Source of the DNA: Ovis canadensis
Lineage: Eukaryota > Chordata > Mammalia > Artiodactyla > Bovidae
Assembly (NCBI RefSeq): GCF_042477335.2
Contig: NC_091251.1
Span: 36,162,501-36,226,500 of the forward strand
Direction of reading: 5' to 3'
DNA length: 64,000 nt
The notes below the pieces were generated by a model. The model saw nothing but the letters and a program-made list of their open reading frames with translations. It was not told the DNA's origin and searched no databases. Shown piece after piece: positions 22,512-32,130 of the stretch. The translations under genes and the position numbers were made by a program. Each line of letters opens with the position of its first letter. Within the stretch, counting starts at the first letter, position 1.

Positions 22512-23428
22512 TTCACACTAGTAAAGTAATGCTCAAAATTCTCCAAGCCAGCCTTCAACAAGACATGAACCATGAAATTCCAGATGTTCAACTTGGATTT
22601 AGAAAAGACAGAGGAACCAGAGACCAATACCAACATCCACTGGATCATCGAAAAAGCAAGAGAGTTCCAGGAAAACATCTACTTTTGCTTTGTTAACTAT
22701 GCCAAAGCCTTTGGCTTTGTGGATCACAACAAACTGTGGCATATTCTTAAAACTCAACATTCAGAAAACAACAATCATGGCTTCCAGTCCCATCACTGCA
22801 TGGCAAATAGATGGGGAAACAATGGAAAGAGTAACAGACTATTTTGGAGAGGCTCCAAAATCACTGCAGATGGTGACTGCAGCCATTAAATTAAAAGACG
22901 CTCACTCCTTGGAAGAAAAGTTATGACCAACCTAGGCAGCATATTAAAAAGCAGAGACATTACTTTGCCAACAAATGTCCGTCCAGTCAAAGCTGTGGTT
23001 TTTCCTTTAGTCATGTATGGATGTGAAAGTTGGACTATAAAGAAAGTTGAGCACTGAAGAATTGATGCTTTTGAACAGTGATGTTGGGGAAGATTCCTGA
23101 GAGTCCCTTGGACTGCAAGGAGATCCAACCAGTTCATCCTAAAGGAAATCAGTCCTGAATAATCACTGGAAGGACTGATGCTGCAGGTGAAACTCCAGTA
23201 CTTTGGCCACCTGATGTAAAGAAATGACTCATTGGAAAAGACCCTGATGCTGGGAAAGATTGAAGGCAGGTGGAGAAGGGAACGACAGAGGATGAGATGG
23301 TTGGATGGCATCACCGACCCGATGAACATGAGTTTGAGTAAGCTCCGGGAGTTGGTGATGGACAGAGAAGCCTGCAATCCATGGGGTTGCAGGGAGTGGG
23401 ACACGACTGAGCAACTGAACTGAACTGA
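22512..23428 (+). mobile_element. BovB LINE, 3' segment (RT to tail)
   Basis: Plus-strand BovB beginning at ACTAGTAAAGTAATGCTCAA (RT, directly after the 'ALIS' point where the inverted part stops) and running through 'GFRKDRGTRD' to the tail GCAACTGAACTGAACTGA at 23428. An internal deletion joins the region before 'LWHILKTQ' to 'SENNNHG'. Frames are broken. Confidence 0.88.
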
Positions 23429-23690
23429 CTCTCTAGTTGTAGTGCGTGGATGCTCATTGCAGTGGCTTCTCTTGGTGCAGAGCATGGGTTCTAGGATGCA
23501 CCGACTTCAGTAGTTGTGGCACATGGGCTCAGTAGTTGCGGTTCCCAGGCTCCAGAGTAAGGGCTCGATAATTTGTGGTACACAGGCTTAGTTGCTCTGT
23601 GGTATATGGGATCTTCCCGTACCAGGGATCCAACCCATGTCTCCTGCATTGGCAGGTGGATTATTAGCCACTGTGCCACCAGGGAAATTC
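23429..23690 (-). mobile_element. CHR-type SINE, 5' part (minus), split by BovB
   Basis: The complement reads 'GGAATTTCCCTGGTGGCACAGTGGC' (head), 'GGTTGGATCCCTGGTACGGGAAG' (box-B region) and the 'CACTACAACTAGAGAGTC' end, where BovB interrupts it. The remainder of the same SINE is at 20915-20990. Confidence 0.75.
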
Positions 23691-23879
23691 CAGGATAGAT
23701 TTGAAAGTTTGTTTTTTAATATCAAAGGGGATATATAGTTTTTATTTATTTATAAATCTTTATTAAATGGTCTTTAAATCCATTAGAGAAGAGCTATTAT
23801 TAATATGTCCAGTCCCTGAAGGAACATTCTTATTAAAGTAAGTGCACAGAACACTCATATAAGCATCCTTCATACATAT

Positions 23880-24170
23880 GAGGTTTTGTGAGTTTTTTGT
23901 TAAAATGTTATTTGACATATAACATTTGTAAATTTAAGGTATACAATATGTTGATTTGATACATTTATATATTATAATGATTTTCATTGTATTGATAATC
24001 TGCACCTCTTTCATGTCACATAATTATCCTTTCTTTTTAGTGATTGAAATAATTAAGATACAGTCTCTTAGCAAGTTTGATGATTATAAAATATTGTTAC
24101 ATAGTTTTAATACTAATAGATACTACTATGTTACCTCCCCAAAAGTTTGTACCAAGTCATGTTCCTAATT
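23880..24170 (-). mobile_element. Old L1-like fragment (minus)
   Basis: AT-rich text TTGACATATAACATTTGTAA, TTTAAGGTATACAATATG, TTGATTTGATACATTTATAT resembles the complement of old L1 3' sequence. Family and ends are uncertain. Positions 24180-24222 are a TA-rich simple stretch. Confidence 0.5.
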
Positions 24171-24403
24171 CATTGTGTTGAATATAATCATATATTATAA
24201 TATATAATATAATATGTATATGTGTAAATGCATGCCCATTTTCACACTTTCACCTACCCACTGCTGGTGTTTAACACTTCTGGAGTTTGTTTCTGCACAG
24301 GAGGTTTTCCCTCCAAATCCCTTTCCATCACCCACCCCCTTGGATGAGAGGGGACTGGAAACTCAAACACACAGAACAATTCATCGTCAATGCCCTTGAG
24401 AGT

Positions 24404-24409
24404 TTTATT
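24404..24409 (-). terminator. Poly(A) signal of the RNase-like gene
   Basis: TTTATT on the plus strand is AATAAA on the minus strand, 415 bp after the stop codon of the RNase-like CDS. This gives a 3' UTR of ordinary size. Confidence 0.6.
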
Positions 24410-24823
24410 AAAGCAGCAGGTTTAGGGGCAAATGGGCTCAGCAGATCCCTGGGGCATAACTGCCCACAACTCGCTCTGACTTTCTCTTCCACCCTAGGGA
24501 TTGAGGGACCAAGCCCCAGGAAAGAATTTAGCGTTAGCTTTCTCTCCCTCTGCAGCCAGGACAAAGCAATTAAACAGGACAAGAACCAAAAGTCCCAAAG
24601 GGTGCTGATGACAAGCCCACCTGCCCTCTGCCTCCACCATCTCTCTAACACAAATCCACAGGACTGACAGTGAGAGAGCAGGCGTTGGGGCTAGGACTCA
24701 GGGAACGGTGGGAGCCCAGACTCTGCAGGAAACCACACCAGCTGGGGTTGAGCAGGACATCACAGAGGGAATGAGATGGGGTGAAGCAGAGCAGCAGACA
24801 GCCATGGTGAGTGACTACAGAGG

Positions 24824-25243
24824 CTATTCTTCCAAACGAATTGGACGTTTGCCCGCACAGACTATTTTCACGTCCATCTGGAAAGTGACACCTTTATAGT
24901 GACAGTGTGGGGGCACAGCCTCTGGGTAGAGATTACACTGAGTAACTTTGAAGGTGATGAGGTGGCAGCTGTAAAACTCAGACGGCTTCATACACGTCAC
25001 AGCTGGACTCTCGCAAAGGCCACGAGCGCTGGGTGACACACTGTGGACAAAGATCTTGTTCTTCTTACAGCTCTTGTCAGTGGCCAGCCCTCGAGCCTTC
25101 ATCATCATGTCACAGTAATATTTGTGGTTGGCAGAGATCTTCGTTCTGGGCCTGTCAGTTTGGTGACGGAGGAGGTCTTGGGCCTCAGAGAAGGAAGGCT
25201 GGTCCATTAGGAGGAACAAGAGGAGAGTCCATGTCAGAAGCAT
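24824..25243 (-). CDS. Secreted RNase A superfamily protein, probably non-catalytic
   Basis: The 139-residue precursor has a hydrophobic signal peptide (residues 1-21, likely cut before Gln22-Asp) and a mature domain with all eight RNase A cysteines (44, 59, 77, 84, 93, 103, 114, 129). Five of the seven spacings match bovine RNase A exactly or within one residue. Lys60, directly after the second cysteine, corresponds to catalytic Lys41. The family motif CKxxNTFVH reads CKKNKIFVH, so Asn44 and Thr45 are replaced by Lys and Ile. The C-terminal PVHFD motif reads PIRLEE, putting Arg136 at catalytic His119. The only candidate for His12 is His27, three residues out of register. Ribonuclease activity is therefore unlikely. 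The ATG at 25243 follows a splice acceptor (TTTTTCTAACAG) by 5 bp, as in other RNase A genes. An 11-codon in-frame extension upstream is intronic. I cannot assign a family number. Confidence 0.88.
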   Translation of the reverse strand: MLLTWTLLLFLLMDQPSFSEAQDLLRHQTDRPRTKISANHKYYCDMMMKARGLATDKSCKKNKIFVHSVSPSARGLCESPAVTCMKPSEFYSCHLITFKVTQCNLYPEAVPPHCHYKGVTFQMDVKIVCAGKRPIRLEE

Positions 25244-25248
25244 GTTTT

Positions 25249-25262
25249 CTGTTAGAAAAATG
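25249..25262 (-). promoter_or_regulatory. 3' splice site of the RNase-like coding exon
   Basis: On the minus strand the sequence is CCATTTTTCTAACAG followed by AAAAC and the ATG at 25243. A pyrimidine tract plus CAG five bases before the start codon matches the standard RNase A gene structure (non-coding exon, intron, single coding exon). The upstream exon was not located. Confidence 0.65.
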
Positions 25263-25710
25263 GAGAAAGGAAGCAAAAAGGAGAATTGTTTCTCTTATCT
25301 CAGAACACTAGATATTTGTGTGCTTAAAGTCCACCCCCCACCTCCCAGGATTACAAGTGCTCTCCACTTGTCTCTAATAACACTGCTTTCTTGAACTCCT
25401 TCCAGAAAACCTCTGTAGTCTTTCTTCCTTCCAACATCCATCTTCCCTCCCTTCTTTTCAAGGCTTCCTTCCCTCATTTCCTCTCATCCCACAGCCACAG
25501 CCCAGTATAGTCTCAATCATCTTCCTGAAGACTATACTCATTAAAGAAATTGGGCTAGAGGGATCCATCATTCAGAGAGGTGGGCAGCTTACACCCCTTA
25601 ATGGTCTTAAGAGAGCAAAACTGAAGCTCAGGTGATCCTTGATCTTGAAACAAGCAGTAACACTAATTTATGAAGTTCTTTACAATGATGCTCTTCAACT
25701 TTTTATGTGC

Positions 25711-25748
25711 GTCAATTCTCGGCCTTTTGACTAAGAACAAGTGTAAAT
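25711..25748 (+). pseudogene. U2 snRNA 5'-end fragment, retrotransposed
   Basis: Positions 25712-25746 match the first 35 nt or so of U2 snRNA (core TTCTCGGCCTTTTGACTAAG then AACAAGTGTA), with a few substitutions including G-to-A and T-to-A in the conserved branch-recognition region. A perfect 11-bp direct repeat TTTTTATGTGC flanks it at 25700-25710 and 25749-25759. It is far too short to be a functional snRNA. Confidence 0.8.
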
Positions 25749-27544
25749 TTTTTATGTGCAATTATCTGGGGACCTTGTTATATAGGTTCTGACTCAGTAG
25801 ATTTGGGATGGAACCTGAGATTTTCATTTCTAACTAGCTGCCAAATGATTTTTATCTGTGGGTCACCCTTTAAATAACAAGGCTTTAGAATTTAGAGTTT
25901 ACAAAGAACTCTCATATACATTGGTCATCACCCTCTCTGCAAGGTAAGATAGGTATTATAGTGACCCATTTTTAGTAACTGACTTTCAGAACAGTTGAAT
26001 GAATTGTCCAAAGTCATACAACATCATGAAGCTGAACACAAATCTTAGAACCTCTAGGGCCAAGGAAAATTCGCTGTTCTGTTCTAATTTGGATTAATCC
26101 AGTAGACCACTGCATTACCTACAAATACAAAGCACTTCCATTGAAAACCTACTTCATACCTACCTAAGAGAAAAGCTTCAACAACTTTGCTTGCTGAACA
26201 ACCTTAAACAACAACCTTGAACAACCTTGCTCTCATGCTCATTCTCTCTACTTATAAGAACCTCACTTGGCCCCTTACACATTCCTATTTTCCCACTCCT
26301 CTCTCTGCGACCAAAGAAGGATCACTACAGCTACACATACCCAGTCTCAATCCTGTGTGTGCTCCTTTACTTGATCCCGGTTGATGCTCCTAGAGAGTTA
26401 GGTACTGGAGATTCCTTGGCTGGAACGGTTTCTGAGCCTCTCTCCTCTTGGCTTCTGTTATTAGAGCACACCGCTGTAGGGGCTGGAGGCTGCAAGGGGT
26501 GAGGCTGAGTAACCCGGGTACTGACCCATCACTTTCTGACGCTACAAGATGCTGAAAATTTCTGGCCTGATACCCAAATCATGCCTCATTCTACGCTCCA
26601 TTTAATGAGTCCAAACATTGGGAGCAGGGTTTCTCTGGGATTAGATGACCTCACACAGCCTGAAGTGTGAAGAGAAGCAAAGGCAAGGAGCCTGGCCTCT
26701 TGGCCTTCGTCTCCACTCTCCGGTCCTATCTTTGCCACAAGTTATATAGTGAATGGGTCCCTGTTCCCTCTGTGGAGAAGCTAGGCAGCTCTTGAAGGCA
26801 AGAAACTACAACAGCAGAGCTCCTTAGCCAATCTGTGCCCAGCACAAGCAACAAGCCAGCCTCTATCACCTCTCTTTCCCCCAAACCCTAAATCCCCTGA
26901 GTAGCCTTGAGGCTCTCAGACTAGAGAATCTGCAATCAAGGGTTCTCGGGATAATAACATTTACGGTTTTCCAGAGAGGAGAAGGCAGTAAGAAAAGAAG
27001 TGAGGAGGAGCTGACAAACTGTGGAAGAGAATGGCGGGGCCTAAGGTCCGACAGAAGAAACAGGAAGCTGGTGACGTTGACAACTACTCTCTTTAACACC
27101 CTCTTAGCTACTAGGACTTAAGATCCAGACATCCAAGGATCTCTCTTCTCTCCACCCAAAGCTAGGGCTCTGTTCTCCACATGTTTGCCCTGGAACCACA
27201 CTAAACCAGCTCTCCAATGCCTTGGCAGCCTGACCTTTGCCTGACCTCTGCAGCTTTTGTCACCCTCCGGGGTAGCTCATTGCATTTGTTTCTCTGCCTG
27301 TTAATTCTTTCAGCCTGACCACTCAGTCCTTCTAGGCCTCCCTCTGTGCTCCAGAACTTTGCGTGTGATTCAGGCCTCACCTGACCTTCCACATGCTAAT
27401 GCACAGGAACCATTATTCCCAGACCACAGGATATAGAACACTGCAGTAAAGAGATATTTACCTAGCAATGAAAAGGTATGTGGGTAGTAGAGTAGAATGA
27501 AGATTTGAAATATGTAGAATTGTACCATATAATCAGTATGCCTA

Positions 27545-27800
27545 TTCTAGGTATGTCAAATAAGTGGAATCCTACAATATTTGTTCTAAGTGCTTTCCAT
27601 TTTAAAGAATGTCTTTCGGTCCATCTGTGTTCTCACATGTTTCAGAATATCATGCCTTTTTTAAGACTGAATAATATTCCATTGTATCACTAGACTACAT
27701 TTTCTTTATCCATTCATCATTTGATGATTATTTGGGTTGTTTGTAAATTTTGGCTATCGTGAATAATGCAGCTATGAGCATTCATGCACAGGTTTTTGTG
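27545..27800 (-). mobile_element. L1 3' fragment (minus)
   Basis: Plus-strand landmarks AATAATATTCCATTGTATCA, TTTATCCATTCATCATTTGA and GTGAATAATGCAGCTATGAG are the complement of the L1 3' region. Confidence 0.7.
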
Positions 27801-28090
27801 AAAGCATGGCTTTCAATCGGAGACTTGAAGAAAGTGAAAGAATTAAGCAAGAAGAGCACGGTTAATGAGAGTGATGGTCAGGAATATAGGAAAAGATAGG
27901 ACAAATAGCATGAGTCCAGATCATTTAGATCTTTGTAAGGACTATGGATTTCATTCTAATCAAATGCCAAAGCCTGCATCAGAGCTTTACACCGACATGA
28001 TCCAACTTGTATTTAAATACTGTCGTTGTTGCTGCTACATAGTGAATGGATTGTAGAGGGCAAAACACAGTAACCAGTTAAGGGGTGATC

Positions 28091-29047
28091 AGTCAGTTCA
28101 GTCGCTCAGTTGTGTCCGACTCTTTGCAACCCCAGGGACTGCAGCACGCCAGGTTTCCCTGTCCATCACCAACTCCCAGAGCTTACTCAAATTCATGTCC
28201 ATTGTGTCGGTGATGCCATTCAACCATCTCATCCTCTGTCGTCCCCTTCTCCTCCTGCCTTCAATCTCTCCCAGCATCAGGGTCTTTTCCAATTAGTTCT
28301 TGGCATCAGGTGGCCAAAGTATTGGAGTTTCAGCTTTGACATCAGTACTTCCAGTGAATATTCAGGACTGATTTCCTTTAGGATAGACTGGTTGGATCTC
28401 CTTGCAGTCCAAGGGACTCTCAAGAGTCTTCTCCAACACCACAATTCAAAAGCATCAATTCTTCGGCGCTCAGCTTTTTTTATAGTCTAACTAACTCTCA
28501 CATCCATACATGATTACTGGAAAAACCATAGCTTTGACTAAACAGACCGTTGTTGGCAAAGTAATGTCTCTGCTTTTTAATATGCTGTCTAGGTTGGTCA
28601 TAGCTTTTCCAAGGAGTAAGCATCTTTTAATTTCATGGCTGCAATCACCATCTGTAGTGATTTTGGAGCCCCCCAAAATAGTCTGTCACTGTTTCCTTTG
28701 TTTCCCCATCTATTTGCCATGAAGTGATGGGACCGAATGCCATGATCTTAGTTTTCTGAATGTTGAGTTTTAAGCCAACTTTTTTCACTCTCCTCTTTCA
28801 CTTTCATCAAGAGGCTCCTTGTTCTTTGCTTTTGGCGATAAGTGTGGTATCATCTGCACATATCTGAGGTTATTGATATTTCTCCCAGCAATCTTGATTC
28901 TAGCTGTGCTTCATCCAGTCTGGCATTTCTCATGATGTACTCTGCTTATAAGTTAAATAAGCAGCCTTGATGTACTCCTTTCCCAATTTGGAACCAGTCT
29001 GTTGTTCCATGTCCAGTTCTAACTGTTGCTTCTTGACCTGCATAAGG
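28091..29047 (-). mobile_element. BovB RTE LINE, 5'-truncated (minus)
   Basis: Starts at the complement of the tail (CAGTTCAGTCGCTCAGTTG) and continues through CCACTTTGGCCACC-type sequence (CCAAAGTATTGGAGTTTCAG) and CATCTGCACATATCTGAGG to TGCTTCTTGACCTGCATAAG in RT. Several indels break the frame. Confidence 0.92.
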
Positions 29048-29324
29048 GGTAATAACAACCTGGATTAAGTTCAAAGCAGTGAATTTTGAAGATGTATTTG
29101 TCTCCTTCACTAGGTTCAAGTTTTGAAGAAAAAGAAACAACAATGAATTTAATAACCTTATTGACTTGAACAACTTTGGGATGAGTTTCACTAAACAATG
29201 TTTTCTTCAAGCATTTTCAGCGTTAAAGTTGTGCTTACAACCAGCAGTTTTATATAACTGCCATTTTCTTACCTATTCATAAATTTAGAATACAGTTAAA
29301 CTTTCATGCAAGTTCTTTTTTTTT

Positions 29325-29637
29325 TTTTTCTTTTTAGTGGAGGAGAGATTTTATTTTACTTATTTAGGTTTAGCTGCACTGGATCTCTGCAGCTGTGCCT
29401 GGTTTTTCTCTACTCATGGCTAGTGGGGGCTGCTCTCTAGTTGCAGGGCACAGGCCTCTCAATGCATGGCCTCTCTTGTTGCGGAGCATAGGCTTTAGGT
29501 GCAAGGGCTTCAGTAGTTGTGGCTCATGGACTTAGTGGCTCCACAGCATGTTGAATCTTCCTGGACCAGGGACTGAATCCATATCCCCTGCATGGCAGGC
29601 AGATTCTTTATCCATTGTACCTCCAGGGTAGTCCATG
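29325..29637 (-). mobile_element. CHR-type SINE, near full length (minus)
   Basis: Plus strand begins with poly(T) and TTTACTTATTTAGGTTTAGC, runs through CTCTAGTTGCAGGGCACAGG and ends GATTCTTTATCCATTGTACC. This is the complement of the approximately 300-bp CHR-type SINE with an A-rich tail. Confidence 0.75.
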
Positions 29638-29739
29638 CAAGTTCTTTGTTATCAGTTAGCTCACAAACGATCTCTACCAGGAAGGACATTCATATTTAAT
29701 TCATTTTGATTTAATGCATCTTATTTCCCTCTCATAAGG

Positions 29740-30040
29740 AAGATTCCTCTGGAGAAGGAAATGGCAGCCCACTCCAGCATTTTTTTTTAATTCTTGAAAG
29801 TATTTTACTTCAGGTTGAAAATGAACAACTTCCACATTGTTCACTGTGCCACTACCACCTTAATATAATTGCATGCTTACTGAAACATTAGTATCTACAC
29901 CCTAAAGAGTACATTTACTTTCAACAATGACTACTCCGTATTCTTGCCTGGGAAATCCCATGGACAGAGGAGCCTGACAGGCTACAGTCCATCCAGTTAC
30001 AAAAGGATAGGACACAACTTATCGACAAAACAACAACAAT
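29740..30040 (+). mobile_element. Bov-tA core interrupted by an unidentified 155-bp insertion
   Basis: The SINE core is present to ACTCCAG at 29771-29777 and resumes at 29939 with TATTCTTGCCTGGG through GGAGCCTGACAGGCTACAGT. Between them, 29778-29932 is foreign and starts with T9, so it looks like a minus-strand retroinsertion with a poly(A) tail. ACTCC(A)G is duplicated at both edges. I do not recognise the insert. Confidence 0.7.
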
Positions 30041-30063
30041 GCTTATCTAACAAGAACACATAT

Positions 30064-30345
30064 GGGCTTTGGTGGTGGCTCAGTAGTAAAGAACCCACCT
30101 GTCAGTAAGAGGAGACGTGGGTTCAGTCCCTGGTCCAGGAAGATCCTACATGCCGTGGAGCAGTGAAGCCCATGCACCACAACTATTGAGCCTGTGCTCT
30201 GCAACAAGAGAAGTCACCCCAATGAGAAGCCTGCACACCGCAACTAGAGAGTAGCCCCAGCTAACTGCAGCTAGAGAAAAGTTCATTCAGCAACAGAGAC
30301 CTACCGCAGCCAAAAATGAATAAATAAACAAAATTATTTTTAAAA
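30064..30345 (+). mobile_element. CHR-type SINE, near full length (plus)
   Basis: Head GGTGGTGGCTCAGTAGTAAA, then CCTGGTCCAGGAAGATCCTA, CGCAACTAGAGAGTAGCCCC and GCAGCCAAAAATGAATAAAT with an A-rich tail. Confidence 0.8.
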
Positions 30346-30467
30346 AACACAAAATATTTGTTTAAAAAAAGAATACATACAACAGTCATAGTAGAAATTA
30401 ATCCCTTTTAGATTAAAGGTGCAATTTCTTTCTCTTTTAAAAACAGACCTTATTAAGAAGACATACA

Positions 30468-30588
30468 GTAAATTCTCTGGTGATTCAGTGGTTAGGACTC
30501 CGCACTTCCACTGCCAAGGGCACAGGTTCAGTCCTTCATCAAGGAACTAAGATCCAGCAAGCTGTGCAGCAAGGGGGAAAAAAGACAT
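30468..30588 (+). mobile_element. CHR-type SINE head (plus)
   Basis: Reads AAATTCTCTGGTGATTCAGT, GGTTAGGACTCCGCACTTCC, CACAGGTTCAGTCC and GGAACTAAGATCCAGCAAGC. The 3' half of the family is absent. Confidence 0.75.
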
Positions 30589-30636
30589 ACAGATGGCCAA
30601 TAGGCACATAAAAAGATGCTCAACATTGCTAATTAT

Positions 30637-31087
30637 TCAGTTCAGTTCAGTTCAATTCAGTCGTGTCCAACTCTTTGCGACCCCATGAATCACAGCACAC
30701 CAGGCCTTTCTGTCCATCATCAACTCCCAGAGTTCACTCAGACTCACGTCCATCGAGTCAGTGATGCCATGCAGCTATCTCATCCTCTGTCGTCCCCTTC
30801 TCCTCCTGCCCCCAATCCCTCCCAGCATCAGAGTCTTTTCCAATGAGTCAACTCTTCGCGTGAGGTGGCCAAAGTACTGGAGTTTCAGCTTTAGCATCAT
30901 TCCTTCCAAAGAAATCCCAGGGCTGATCTCCTTCAGAATGGACTGGTTGGATCTTCTTGCAGTCCAAGGGACTCTTAAGAGTCTTTTCCAACACCACAGT
31001 TCAAAAGCATCAATTCTTCAGCACTCAGCCTTCTTCACAGTCCAACTCTCACATCCATACATGACCACAGGAAAAACCATAGCCTTA
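30637..31087 (-). mobile_element. BovB/ART2A 3' segment (minus), nested in L1
   Basis: Begins ATTCAGTTCAGTTCAGTTCA at 30637 and ends at GGAAAAACCATAGCCTTA. It interrupts L1 between GCTAATTA and GGGGAATGCAAATC. Its frame at 30761-31114 is the antisense of the BovB RT C-terminus. Confidence 0.92.
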
Positions 31088-31854
31088 GGGGAATGCAAAT
31101 CAAAGCTACAATGAGGTGTTACCTCACACCAGTCAGAATGGCCATCATTTAAAAGTCTGTAAATAATAAATGCTGGAGAGGGTGTGGAGAAAAGGGAACC
31201 TTCCTATAATGTGGGTAGGAATGTAAATTGGTGCACTTACTACAGAAAACAGTATGGAGTTTCCCTAAAAAACTAAAAACATAGAGTTGTCATATGATCT
31301 AACAATCCTATTCTTAGCTATAAAACTGAAGAAAACTCTAATTCTAAAAGATCCGTGCACCCCGATTGTTTATAGTAGCACTGTTTAGGATAACCAAGAC
31401 ATGGAAGCAACCTAAATATCCATCAACAGATGAATAGATAAAGAAGATATGGTACATACACACAATGGAATACTACTCAGCCATAAAAAGGAATGAAATA
31501 ATACCATTTCCAGCAACATGGATGGACCTGGAAATTATACTAAAAGAAATGTCAGAGAGAGACAAATATCATATGATATTGCTTATATGTGGAATATTTT
31601 TTAAAAGGATACAGATCAACTTACTTACAGAAAAAGAAACAAACTCACAGACTTAGAAATCAAACTTATGGTTATCAAAGGGGAAAGGTGTCAGGGAGGG
31701 ATAAACTGGGAGTTTGGTATTGACATATATACACTACTACATTTAAAACAGATAACAACAAGGACTTACTATACAACACAGGGAGCTCTGCTCAATATTC
31801 TGCAATGACCTAAATGAGAAAACAATTTTAAACAGAATAAATACATGTATAACT

Positions 31855-32077
31855 CAGGGCTTCCCAGGTGACGCGAGTGGTAAAAAGCCCACGTGCCAAT
31901 GCGGGAGACAGAAGAGACACATGTTTGATCCTTGGGTTGGGAAGATCCCCTGGAGGAGGGCATAGCAGTCCACTCCAGTATTCTTGCCTGGGAAATCCCA
32001 TGGACAGAGGAGCCTGGCGGGCTACAGTCCATAGGGTTGGAGAGAGTCAGACACGACTTAGTGACTAAACCACCACT
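31855..32077 (+). mobile_element. Bov-tA SINE nested in L1, intact TSD
   Basis: Complete Bov-tA (head CTTCCCAGGTGACGCGAGTG; end CAGACACGACTTAGTGACTA) flanked by a perfect 10-bp duplication ATGTATAACT at 31845-31854 and 32078-32087. The host is the L1 3' end. Confidence 0.92.
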
Positions 32078-32130
32078 ATGTATAACTGAATCACTTTGCT
32101 TTATACCTGAAATTAACACAACCATATATA

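Larger units (their letters stand above)
25256..28085. other. Non-coding interval upstream of the RNase-like gene
   Basis: Mostly unique sequence that should include the RNase-like gene's upstream exon and promoter, though neither is identifiable. It also holds a MIR-like stretch at about 25900-26040 and an L1 fragment at 27545-27800. No other gene is recognised. Confidence 0.4.
30590..32130 (+). mobile_element. L1 LINE 3' portion (plus) carrying two nested insertions
   Basis: L1 ORF2-end and 3' UTR sequence: CAGATGGCCAATAGGCACAT, GGAATGCAAATCAAAGCTAC, GGAGAGGGTGTGGAGAAAAG, CACAATGGAATACTACTCAG, ending near CTGAAATTAACACAACC. BovB (30637-31087) and Bov-tA (31855-32077) lie inside it. L1 text is continuous across both once they are removed. 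Confidence 0.85.

Noticed and set aside
24287-24667. Plus-strand and minus-strand frames beside the RNase-like gene as further exons
   Set aside because: They lie in the RNase 3' UTR and downstream flank. They show no motif and no convincing splice sites.
25244-25276. 11 extra N-terminal codons for the RNase-like gene
   Set aside because: They cross a splice acceptor (TTTTTCTAACAG). Starting at 25243 gives a proper signal peptide at once.
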